From: Patiria miniata
Lineage: Eukaryota > Echinodermata > Asteroidea > Valvatida > Asterinidae
Reading direction: 5' to 3'
Length of the DNA stretch: 64,000 nucleotides
NCBI RefSeq assembly: GCF_015706575.1
Contig: NW_024037062.1
Coordinates: 7,560,811-7,624,810, forward strand
This document shows, in pieces, positions 24,860 to 36,800 of this stretch. Position numbers and translations under genes: made by a program. The notes under the pieces are model-generated. The model saw only the letters and a program-made list of their open reading frames with translations, was not told where the DNA came from and searched no databases. Position 1 is the first letter of the stretch. Each line of letters starts with the position of its first letter.

Positions 24860-25066
24860 CTATAATGATGGGTGAAAAAAATCCTTTAAAAAACCTGCAT
24901 CCAGACGCAGATCCGGATGACTTCTAAAATCTCATAGATTTGTACTTTTACCAAGGACCACCTTAAAAAAAAAATCATGAAAATCCATCGATAAGTTTTT
25001 GAGTTGTCCTGTTCATAGACAAGCAACGCCGATGAAAACATAACCTCCTTGGCGGAGGTAATAAGT
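24860..25066. repeat. Dispersed repeat ending ACCTCCTTGGCGGAGGTAAT
   Basis: Contains ATGAAAATCCATCGATAA and ends with ACCTCCTTGGCGGAGGT, a short inverted repeat that from general knowledge ends a widespread repeat in marine invertebrate genomes. Family assignment is not made. The remaining stretch to 26380 shows only short local repeats, for example three copies of AATAAAACTATTGGCACAA at 25924-26012. Confidence 0.4.
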
Positions 25067-26380
25067 GTGGAGCAGGTTACTAAAAAAATAACCTGTGGAA
25101 GTTGATTCAGCACAGTAAATATCTTTTTTGAGAAAAATGTGAAAAATGAATCTTCGCTTTTCTCGACGTAAGTTACGGTTTCCCTTAAAGGGTGCATGCC
25201 AAATATGCCAAAAATCTGTCCGCCGAGCTCATGAATAAAAGTTATACCCTCAAAATATTCTCCTTTAGAGAGTTCTGAGAGCCATAAAATTGGGGAATTG
25301 AAGAGATATGGTTTCGAACCTCTTGCCCGGACTTGGGGCTTTCAATTCTGAGCATTTTGGATGCTATTTGGCGCGAAAGTGGCAATATTTTGCCATGTTG
25401 TGGAGGGATCCTTTTCAAGATGGCTACTTTTCCGCTTTGGGGAAAATAGGGGTCGTGATATTGGATGGGATTTACACAGTTAACTTCATTCACATGACAG
25501 TGGAAAGGCCCATGACAATCTGATGCACTGATAATATGTGAATCCCATTGGAATGGGATTTACCCATAGCCCATAGCCCTTTACAATCTGTTAGATCTCT
25601 GGTTTGCATGCACGGATTTCCATGGCATTTTCACTGATTATACACAAGAGTATAATTAATACGCTCCATCAAGATGAGATGCTCATGTTAAGTCATATTT
25701 GAGAAATTAAAGAATATCTGCTGGCACAAGTTTTTTTTTGGAGACCCTGTACATGTTTTCACTAGTATAAAATTTTGTTTTTACAAGAATAAAATATTGT
25801 TTAAAGGTAACATCTTAGAGTTGGACTTGTATTATGCTTTTTACAATAATATAAACTGGGAATTGGCAAACTTCGTTTTAGTGACTACCAAAGTTCCTTC
25901 GTTGTGTGTGATGTTTGTATGAACAATAAAACTATTGGCACAATTTGCTATCTTGAAAAGATATGGTATGAAAAATAAAACTATTGGCACAATAAAACTA
26001 TTGGCACAATTTGCTATCTTCATGTAGTATCATGTTACATTATCCGGTTCCAAGCGCAGATCCGGGGGGGGGGGTCGAACCCCCCAGCTCTGACTCAATT
26101 TTTTTCCTTATATACATGTGTATATATTAAAAAACGAATGTGAAAACCACCCTGCTCTGATACCTCCCCAAAGAAAAAAAAATAAATAAATAACGATTAT
26201 ACTAAGTAAGATTTGGGGCTTTGCATGGTGGAGATACTAATGAATGAAAGGTTTGCGGAAAAACTATGTGCGAATAATTTCTCAACGGAGAGAATGCTTC
26301 TGAAAAGAACCAGAGGTATAAACTCGACGTTCCGGTCAGTATGCTCTGATCGTCTGTTTGCAAATTTTGTATATCGCCTT

Positions 26381-26868
26381 TTAAAGAGGTTGTGGAATGC
26401 TGAAAGTCGTTTGGTTTTTTATATATTTTTTTTTATTGTAGAGTAGACCCATATATATCATAATGACAAAGTCCCATTCTTTTGTAATGTGCGTTTATGT
26501 GTTTATAAAACTGAAATTCATCGAGTAATTTGTTGGTCGGCAAGCGCATAATTAAAATCAACAGTCGTCGGGTTCTTCGTAAAATGAGAAAAATCGTGAT
26601 GTAATAAACAGGACTCGTTTATATTCGCTGCATCGGGAGTCCTGTTTATTACGTCACGATTTACTATGTTTTGTTTGCTGCCCCCAACGACGACTTTTAC
26701 ACAGATTGCACATTCGGGTCGAAACAGGACATGAAAAACAGCTCTCAAAAGTACCTTTTGTACTCATTTCTTGACAGACACAATAGTCGTTTGTATTTCA
26801 TCACACCCTAGGCTACATATACCCCAAAAATGACGGAAATGTCTTCGAGCATTCCACAACCTCTTTAA
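26381..26868. mobile_element. Foldback element with TTAA flanks, just upstream of discoidin copy A
   Basis: Ends TTAAAGAGGTTGTGGAATGC and GCATTCCACAACCTCTTTAA are perfect 20-bp inverted repeats. An inner hairpin around 26633 (GTCCTGTTTATTACGTCACG facing its near complement) makes most of the element foldable. TTAA at both ends fits a piggyBac-type target. No transposase frame. Confidence 0.75.
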
Positions 26869-27396
26869 TTCATCCACGTATTTTTTGTTCTTTCGAACCC
26901 TTTGTATGATTTACGCCTGAACATGTACGTGCGGATGTGGAACCACTTTAGATTGTTTTTGAATAATGAGCTTTATTTCCAGTGAATAATTGAGGAGTGT
27001 CGTTTTTTGTGCGAGAAACAACTCACACATGATTGCTTCCTGTCTCATAATTACTGCCTGGCTCATTTGTTGAAAAAAAAACCCCGCCAAGTATTCAATT
27101 ATTCAAACAGCTGGTTAACAGGCAGGCCTGGTCTGAGAAGCAATATTTGTGCGTTTCCATGGTCAGTACCTATGGAAACCAAAATGTACAAAGGCACCCA
27201 CAGAACCCTTATTATCTAATTACTTTGACAACGAGCAATGTGACAGGTGTCTGGCGGGAAAGTATCAATATCGTTTTGGATCGTGTGCGGCAGTACCACG
27301 CAGCTCATCTAGGCCCGGATAGTTCATTTTGTGCTCTTCTTGACAACTTTGGATACTGGTCAAGATTTTGGGAGCAAACAGCATGTCAGCTTACCA
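26869..27396 (+). promoter_or_regulatory. Conserved 5' flank of discoidin copy A
   Basis: Homologous to the flanks of copies B (about 49880-50340) and C (about 63430-63908). Blocks such as GCAATATTTGTGCGTTT and GGCAGTACCACGCA are kept in order up to the start codon. The homology begins right after a foldback element. It presumably includes the promoter and 5' UTR, but no core element is certain. Confidence 0.55.
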
Positions 27397-27400
27397 ATGA
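27383..27400 (+). promoter_or_regulatory. Five-codon upstream ORF overlapping the start codon (copy A)
   Basis: ATG TCA GCT TAC CAA TGA ends so that its TGA overlaps the ATG of the main frame (ATGA). The same 18 nt occur at 50327-50344 and 63895-63912 in the other copies. Confidence 0.55.
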
Positions 27401-27817
27401 CGGCCATGTTGTCTACGTATTTGGCCCTTGCAACCCTTCTGGCTGCAGCTTACGGTGAGTCCATACATTGACTTCTTTATTTTCTACACGATTCTAAAGT
27501 ATTTTTAAAAAGTTTCAAAAAGCGACAGTGTGCACTTGTTTCATAGTTAAATAAACATTTGTAGTTCGGTGATGTTTTGACGGTCGCCATTAATTCTCAG
27601 TTTAAATTCTCAAGAAAATTGTCTGGGCACAAGATTGGGGAAGGTTGCATCACAGTTCAACGTACATGACAATGAGCCAAATTGTAGACAGATGAAACAG
27701 AAATGATATCAATACTCCAAGATGTACTCTGCAAAAAATAGCATTTATGGGTGTGCAACGTCCAAGGCACACATAAAATTTCAAATGCTGTATCACCAGT
27801 GGCGTATTTAGCGCAGT

Positions 27818-27861
<44 letters not shown>

Positions 27862-30800
27862 GTTACTTACCCACCCCTTCCCCCGCGGTATTTTTTTTTA
27901 AAAAGACGGTTCAGATGTCGATGCAGTAATGCTTCATCACCGACCCACAACATGACGATGCGGATACGCCACCCTAGATCCAAAACCAGTACAATTTACT
28001 GTGAATGGACCCCACGAAATAAGTCTAAAATGTTTCTTTCATGTAAAGACGATACCGTGTTCTTTTTCTCCTCACGAATTTTAAATTTGTGTGAGTTGTT
28101 TGAACAAAATAGATACTTTATTTCGATTTGGGCGTCTGCAACCCTCTGAAGAAAAAAATGACCGTCATTTTTCGCAAAATGAACTGATATTTCGAATTCA
28201 GTGAAGAATTGTTCGTTCTATGTCTCATTTAAAAGTGAATACCTTTTATATTGCCAGGAAAAACGCAATACAAACAAACATTTTTTTTTAGTGGAACTAA
28301 AAAAAAAAACCACGGAGGACACACCTTTAGTGGTTTTTCATGCGCAATGGAAATAGCTTCAGTCCAAGTGACTTTTTTATGTAATGAAGATATTATGAAG
28401 TGGTTGGATTAAAGAGTGTTTCCAGCGATTTCCATTTTCTTTAGGATTTGTTTAAAAAGAACAATGATAACAAACCTTTGGTTGGATTAAATTGCCTTAG
28501 CAAACCCAGACATAACGGGCCTTCCCCACAGATACGCAGCCGGACAGGATCCTGGTTGTTTATTGGTTGGCATGTTCCGTGGCAATCTTTCGTGTTAGCG
28601 TCTGATTGGTCGAGCCACGCGCAAGCAGAGGGGCAGTAAAGCATGCATGAACAATGAATAAAATTGCTGCAAACTGCTTGCTGACTGGATTGATCTGAAG
28701 CATAATACAAACAAAGACACATGGGCGGCGGAACGCTTTTCAAACCTGGCGGGGGGGGGGACACCAAAACGGGGTTCTTGCTCAGAAAAAGGGGCACCTT
28801 CCGTTGTTGTGAAAGTGGAGGGAACAATGGGGTCGCGAGGGGGGGGGGCAAGGGGGGGCGCTCCCCCCCCATGGAAAAGCAAAAAAACACCAAAAACAAA
28901 AAAAAGGAAGGGAAAAAAAAGGGAAAAAAAGAAAAGAAAATGAGGCGCGAAGTCAAATTGGGTAAAAATATGTTTTGCCCCCTCTAGAAAAAATCCTGGC
29001 GACGCCCATGGGAGGGAAAGAATAAGTTCACGTTCATTTCGCCATAATCCTATATGACGAGAAACATAAATATGTTGTCCATCTTGCTCTTTGTGTTCCT
29101 TTTACCTAGTGTTACCTAGAGAAACCATTTTGTTTTTGTTATCGCGAGAGGGGCACTGTTGCTTTTCAGGGCCAGTTCCGTGACCATTTTATTCGCGTGG
29201 AGACCGCTGTTATTTTTAGGGGCCAGTTTTCCATCTTGGTAGGGCCAGAGGCACCAATTTTAATGTTGCCTTCGAGGGACAATTTTCCATCTCGAGAAGT
29301 GATCGCGAGAGGAGCACTATTGTTTTTGATTGCCTATTTTCCATCCTGAGAGGGGCAAAACATTTTTTTATCGCGAGAGGGGTGTTTGTAATTTCGAGGG
29401 GTATTTTTCCATCTCGAGAAGGTGCACAATCTTATTAATGCGAGAGGTGTACTTGTGTTTTTGAGGGGCAGTTTTGCATTACAAGAGAGGAGACAATTTC
29501 ATTTGTAACGCGATCGTTTGCTATCATACGTGTGCGTTACTTTGAGGATCATTTTGTTTTCATCTCGAGGGGGCACATTTATAACCGTCTGAGGGGCACT
29601 TTGGTTGACCTGGGAAAATGGGGGGGGGGGGGGGAGGAGGGGGGAGTGCCCTGCCCCCTGCCCACCGGTTCCAACGCCCCTGCAAATGCAAGAGGCTCGG
29701 ACTTTTCGGCCTTGGCGGCATGTGGTTGAAATTATCTAACTTTGTTTTGGAAATATGGTTTGGTTAAAAACAAGTGCGAGCTAGTGAACAATAAGCTCCG
29801 GCCGTCTTGCATGGAAGTCTTGCATGAAATCTATTAAAACGATACAGTCAGTGGTCGTGTCACGCACACAGCCCTGTTTGACCACAGTGGCCCAAAAGCA
29901 AACGCGAGGTTTTACGAGATTTAGGCGAGACTACAGAAAAAACACGAAAAGTGCCTGGATACATGCACTGTTTGGCCAAGATGGCTAAATATGTGAAAAG
30001 TTGAAATTGTGTGCTTTATTTTGATACCAAAAATAACTGCTTTTGACAAATATAAAGTGTTGTTACAGCCTGTCAAACAAAATCATATTTTTTTATCAAC
30101 AAAAGCGAGGGCCGATAGTTTTTAGGTGTACATTCGATTCTTACAAAAGGCCGAGAGACACGGCAAGATTCATTAGATAGAGGAAAGAATACGCTTCATT
30201 TTCATGTGAAACACGTGCAATAGACTTCTAATGAGTTTGGTCCAAATCGCCAGTTGAAAAATGAAGACTTTCTGCGTAAGGTGGCCCTGGAATGACATTT
30301 TAATATTGACCTTTTTAATATGAACCTTGTAACTTCTTAATATTGACGTTGTACCTTCGCAATATGCACGTTGCACGTAGCTTAATATCGCATTTTGGAA
30401 GTTGTTCCTTTTTAATGTGAATGTTCCAACTTGTTAATATTCACGTTCGATCTTGTCAATGTACACCATTGATCATGCTTGATGTCAATGTTGAACCTTG
30501 CTTCTTCGCAATATGAACCATGTACCTTCGCATTGTGAACGTTTGACCTTGCATCTTGTTAATATCATTGTTGAACCGTCCTCCTTCGCAATGTGAATCA
30601 TGCATTCTAAAAAGTACGAAGTCCTTGTCAAGCCCTATAGTTAAACAACCAGTTATGATGGAGTTTCAATCTGACGGCTGTTTAATGTCACTTAACCTGG
30701 GTCTACCTTGAAGTGATTTTTATCATGAATCAAGGCTCTCTGATTTATTTCACATATCTTTTATAATTCATGTTCAGGCTAATGAGCGCTGTTTCACTAG

Positions 30801-33800
30801 AAAAGATGTGTTCAATTCATGAGACTAATTAATTTCTTGACGGTATACTCTCCGTCAATTACAATAATGCAAAACAGTGTTCTGTGAAGGCTTTTATCAT
30901 AATACTTTACATCCTTCAAGCCCTATTCAGATTTTTTGTGTGTTTTTAATCATAGTTACGAGGGATTTCCGTCGAAATCCATGTATTTAATTAGTATAAG
31001 AGTATGATCTAAAGATGTAATTGAAGGGAACATCATTTATATGCGGTGGTACCGTTACGAAATAATATCCACGTCTTATAAAGCATGACAACAATAGTAA
31101 GTGCATACATTGATATTTATTACTTCGAGGAAATATCGGGGATTTCACCAACGGTCCCATTCCCGTCAATCATTGTAAAAGCGATAGCGCGCGGGGCACC
31201 TGTGGCTTCGGTCAATTATTTAATTGTTTATTCAGTGCATACACCCGCAACATACTCGAGCTTGTCTAGGGGCTAGACCTTTTTATGGTTGAATGCGCGA
31301 TTACCCGCTGCAGCGATAACCCGCCACCGCGAGAGAGCGCCGCATCATCACGACCGCACCGTTGCGTTGAGCGCGAATCACGTGTTGCCGGGGCACCCTA
31401 TACGAAGTTGTTTGCTTGGAGTTCATGCATACATGACTGGTCGTCAGCCAATTGCGAATATTCTTCATGTTGCGGTCAGGCGTGGATATCCGGGGGGGGG
31501 GGGGGGGGGTATTTGTAGGGTTCGACTATTTAGCAGTAGCCCGAAAACCAAATGCTCGTCAAAACAGCGGGGATCCTCATACTATTTGGTAAGGAGCCCT
31601 GTTGGCGAGTCAAAAATTATTGGGATATGGCAAAGATGAAAGTACAGGAAGAAAGAAATCATTACATTAAGAAAGCAAACCGGTATAAATTTGTGTATAG
31701 TAAACGGTTGAAATGATTAGATCGGGTTATTTGAAACAATGACAAATTTGCTTCAGGATGCATTTTTTTACATGTATGCCCAACCTTGGGTTATTGTTAG
31801 CCTGAACATGAATTATAAAAGATAAGTGAAATAAAACAGAGAGCCTTGAGTCATGATAAAAATCACTACAAGGTAGACGCCCAGGTTAAGTGACATTAAA
31901 CAGCCGTCAGATTGAAACTCCATCATAACAGGTTGTCTAACTATAGGGCTTGGCAGGGACTTCGTACTTTTTAGAATGCATGATTCACATTGCGAATAAG
32001 GAGGACGGTTCAAAAATGATATTAACAAGATGCAAGGTCAAACGTTCACAATGCGAAGGTACATGGTTAATATTGCGAAGAAGCAAGGTGCCACGTTGAC
32101 ATCAAGCATGATCAATGGTGTACATTGACAAGATCGAACGTGAACATTAACAAGTTGGAACATTCACATTAAGAAGGAACAACTTCCCCAGTGCGATATT
32201 AAGCTGCGTGCAACGTGCATATTGCGAAGGTACAACGTCAATATTAAGAGGTTACAAGGTTCACATTAAAAAGGTCAATATTAAAATGTCGTTTCAGGGC
32301 CACCGTATTCTGCGAGATTTCAGGTTTTGCAATCACATGTGCGCGTGTAAACGAACGTAAGTACCCCGACGTACGTAGGCCTGAAAACATTGTGAATAGA
32401 ACGTGCGAACGTGCAAAGAAAGACTTATGAATATTAAGCAGGCCATACTCGAGCTCGACCAATCAGTGGGCGTGTGGGAGTCACAAGGTCACACTGTGTT
32501 TGGGTTCCTCGCTCTATGCTTTACAATAGCGACGATCTTTTCGCGTTGTAAAAAAATGGAAGTTGTTGGAAACATTAGGTGTACATCGAATTCTTAAAAT
32601 ATTAACGACATCACGTTCACGAGATTTTTTGTCGATGAAGGTTCATTCTTTCCTATGATTACCTCAACATTTGGGAGACTTTCGTCGTTGTCGAAAAAAC
32701 CAGGAAATTTCATGACCTTATTTTTAGTCGATTTGTCCATAAAATAGTATCGTCAAAATGCATCGAAATCCTTTTTTTATAGAAAAAAAATACCTTGATG
32801 GATGTAGAAGTGTTGTCGTTTTTATGAATGAGAAATGTATCAAACCGCAGAATGGTGTATAACAAATACAAAGACGTTGGCTGCACACTATCTAAGGCTG
32901 CATACATTCTCTCTCCCCCTTCTTACTCCTCCTCCCCTCCTCCTTCTCCTCCACCTTCCCTCCTTCTCACAGTTTATTTTCTGTACCAATGATAAACCGT
33001 ATAGATGAATGAAGCGAAGTTTAGGAATCTGTGTTCAACAATTTGGACATTAAATATACCTATGACAGGATACCAAGTCCGGTGTGACATGAAATTGGAA
33101 GGCCTATGAAATCTGGTCCCTTTACCCTTTTATTGGTTAAACGTTCACAATCTTCACTGAGGCATGCGCAATACCACCAATGATCCCGTGTTTCACAGAG
33201 TGCTAAATTCAGAGTACACCGGCATCGCAGCGTTCTGCGCCAGTCGCTGCATCGACCTTAGGACTACGAATTTTGGCCAGGTTTATTGGGGGGGGGGGGG
33301 GGGAGACCAGTCTAACTTGCGAAAGGCACATACCATAACATAGATAGAGGGGTGTTTCAGAAAACATGAAGTAAAAGTGTTGTACAAAATCTTTGGAAAT
33401 ATATAATTTTTGACTTGTTTTTACTTTTTGACTCAAAGGTATTTATGAATAGGAACAAAGATGTGCTTGGCCAGTATTAAACAAGTATGTTTAAAACTGG
33501 CTTGGGGCCTGGACGCTGATAATGTTCAGCTTGGGCCATTATCAGCGTCCAGGCCCCAAGCTGGTTTTAAACGCACATGTTTAAAACCTGCCAAAATACA
33601 TATTTATTCCCTTAATAAAGACGAGTGAAATTGTTCGAAATATCTTTTGAAAATGCCCAACGCATTGCCAGTCATTCAAGTGAAACGATAATCATTAATA
33701 ATCGGCTGTTAAGCCGACGAAGCCTTCACAGACAATACCAGCCTCATCCTTCGCCTAACGAGCCGCGTTTAATTGATTCGCCAATCAATTAAGCTTGACA

Positions 33801-36800
33801 GTCATTGTTCGGTTCAGTGACAAATGAGCGTTGCGCTACGGCGCACGCCCGCCCTGAAGTCATTTGTAAAGGTTAATGATGACGATGGCATTGTACTTTT
33901 TGGCACTACATGTATATAGCCACACTTTTTTCAGATACAGAAAAAAGAAATTTGATTGCAATGCTTAGCAAAGACTGCGGTGGGGCAATGCTCCCCCGAA
34001 TATATATTTTTTTATGCTTATCCCCTTTGTATTTGTGAGATATGAATATGGGCTAAACTATGTAGGTAAAGGTGGAGAAAAAAATGCGCCAACAGTGTCA
34101 AATTAGCCGCTCTGATAGCAGCCTGTACGCTTATGGTAGTGAAATGTTTGATGTGCACAAGTCATGCATTGTTCAATGAGCTTGCACTTTTTGTAAATCA
34201 TAATAGACCTGCAAGTTACAGGTGTTTTAGTCAATCAGCCTGTGTGAGATATTAGTTGGGTCCTCATGTTGACTGGTAACTGCTAAGACCTAAGGGTGAT
34301 CATATAAAGCAATTTTGGAATGCCTAGCATTTTACAGATTATATTTTTCAACGATTTCCTTTTTGGTTTTGGTCGTTGGCGGCCATTAAAAAAGTGTGCG
34401 GGGGATAAAAAAGTGGAAAACGCCACGTTTTTACATTGAAATGACCTGCACTTACTCTTTTGGAATTCCTAACAAAGATTTCATTTTGAAATATTTATCC
34501 AAAAGGTAATGAAATTAAGAAAATTTTAATTTATTTTTTAACGTATTTTTAAAGCTGCGAGGCGCCATCGTTTTATTTCAGATGTAATCCACCACAGTAC
34601 GGAACTTTTCAGTATGATGGTGCATGGGTGTTACGTTTAAACACAATCCCTTTAGTAGGTGTTTGTTGAACATAACCCCTTCTCAAAGTTTACAAATAGA
34701 GTGCGAGTCGAAAAACTATACACTTTTAACATTGGCCATAGTTTTCATCTGAAGCAATAAATATAAGATATTTTCATATGCACTTTTAGAGTAACTCTTC
34801 CTGCTTCCTTTGGTGACGTTTTCACTGGATTAGTTTTCATGCGTGACTGCACAGGAGACAATTAAAGAGGTCAGGTGAAATCTGACTTGCGCCATTTGGT
34901 CAGGGCTGGATAACTAAGAAACAATTTAAAAAAAAACACAACCACTGTCTAACAAAGAGACAAAACAATATTTCATTAGCTTTTAAACTTCGTGTTTATT
35001 TAAAACATTTAAATTAAATTAAAAAGGCAATTAAATTCCACGGTGTCTTAGTCCTCAACATGGCCACCATCTCGTTCAATGCACATAGGTGGGCTCGGCA
35101 CATCATTCCTGCAACAGCATGGCGAATCACCTCCCTGTCTTGTCTGAGAATGTCAATTTCACGAGTTATCCTTTCCTGGAGGTCATCCAGATTTGCTTAC
35201 TGAAACTCTTGTGAGCAAGATCCACAAATCTGAACTGATAATGCATTCCATGACCAGAACCAAGGCAATGGTTGTGTCTCATTCTTATCCAGTCCTGCAG
35301 TTGTCGCAAGTCAGATTTCACCCGATTTCAACTAATCCAGTGAAAATGTCACCAAAAGAACCAGGAAGAGTTACTCTAAAAGTACATATGAAAATATCTT
35401 ATCTATATTATACAGAAAAAAACTATGGCCAATTTTAAAAGTGTATAGGTTTTTTTACTCACATTGTAGATTGGTAGAGGCCCTCTTCGCCCAAGAAAAC
35501 TATTCTAAGCCAAGCACATGTATACATGCCCAGATTACTCTGTATTTGATCAGTACCCGTGCGAAAAAAGCGCGATTTTTATCTCCCTGGTATTTGTCTG
35601 GACATCTCCCCCACCATTTCAGCCTTAGGCGACATGTATATAGCAAAAAAGAATGAGGACCGCATGTTTCCAGGCTTCAAGGCAGGATGATTGAGATTCT
35701 TGTGATAACAGCAGCTATACTTAAAGGGAATATACAACATTTGCAGACATTGAAAAATACAACTACCAAGTTTTAACAAAATACCTCACTAGGATGTTGC
35801 TAAATGACAGTCTTAAGCACCCTGGAAAATTATGGCACCTGGTGTGGAGTCGTTTTCAAGAAAATGGTATTTTTGTATAAATTTCCAACGGTGGTCGGCC
35901 GACCACCGTTGGAAAAACCTAACTATTTTTCAACTACTGCTCCAAATTCACCATTTTTTCATTAGCTTTTAAACTTCGTGTTTATTTAAAACATTTAAAT
36001 TAAATTAAAAAGGCAATTAAATTCCACGGTGTTTTAGTCCTCAACATGGCCACCATCTCGTTCAATGCACATAGGTGGGCTCGGCACATCATTCCTGCAG
36101 CAGCATGGCGAATCACCTCCCTGTCTTGTCTGAGAATGTCAATTTCACGAGTTATCCTTTCCTGGAGGTCATCCAGATTTGCTTACTGAAACTCTGGTAA
36201 GCAAGATCCACAAATCTGAACTGATTTTGCACTCCATGGCCAGAACCAAGACAATGGTTGTGTCTCATTCTTATCCAGTCCTGCAGTTGTTGCAAGTCAG
36301 ATTTCACCCGACCCCTTTAATTGTATCCTGTGCAGTCATGCATGAAAACTAATCCAGTGAAAATGTCACCAAAAGTACCAGGAAGAGTTACTCTAAAAGT
36401 ACATATGAAAATATCTTATCTATATTACTATAGAAAAAACTATGGCTAATTTTACAAGTATATATATATTTTTTACTCACACTGTAGATTGATAGAGGCC
36501 CTCTTCGCCCAAGAAAACTATTCTAAGCCAAGCACGTGTATACATGCCCAGATTACTCTGTATTTGATCAGTACCCGTGCGAAAAAAGCGCGATTTTTAT
36601 CTCCCTGGTTTTTGTCTGGACATCTCCCCCACCATTTCAGCCTTAGGCGACATGTATATAGCAAAAAAGAATGAGGACCGCATGTTTCCAGGCTTCAAGG
36701 CAGGATGATTGAGATTCTTGTGATAACAGCAGCTATACTTAAAGGGAATATACAACATTTGCAGACATCGAAAAATACAACTACCAAGTTTTAACAAAAT

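Larger units (their letters stand above)
34735..36455. mobile_element. Composite element with inverted arms around a DDE transposase relic
   Basis: 34735-34895 is the reverse complement of 36288-36455 (blocks AGAGTAACTCTTCCTG, GTGACATTTTCACTGGATTA and AGTCAGATTTCACC as read in one orientation). A shorter version of the right arm also appears at 35318-35430. Within it are two tandem copies of a transposase C-terminal fragment. Confidence 0.6.

Noticed and set aside
27147..27458. 103-codon frame across the first exon of discoidin copy A
   Set aside because: It is in a different frame from the signal peptide, which is conserved at the same place in copies B and C; this frame is not.
28441..28987. 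Frames of 88-171 codons around poly-G and poly-A tracts
   Set aside because: Low-complexity translations of a poly-G element (runs of Pro, Gly and Lys).
29120..29560. CRISPR-like regular repeats
   Set aside because: Units are degenerate and lack unique spacers, and this is animal nuclear DNA. The other interspersed repeats in the window are transposon arms.
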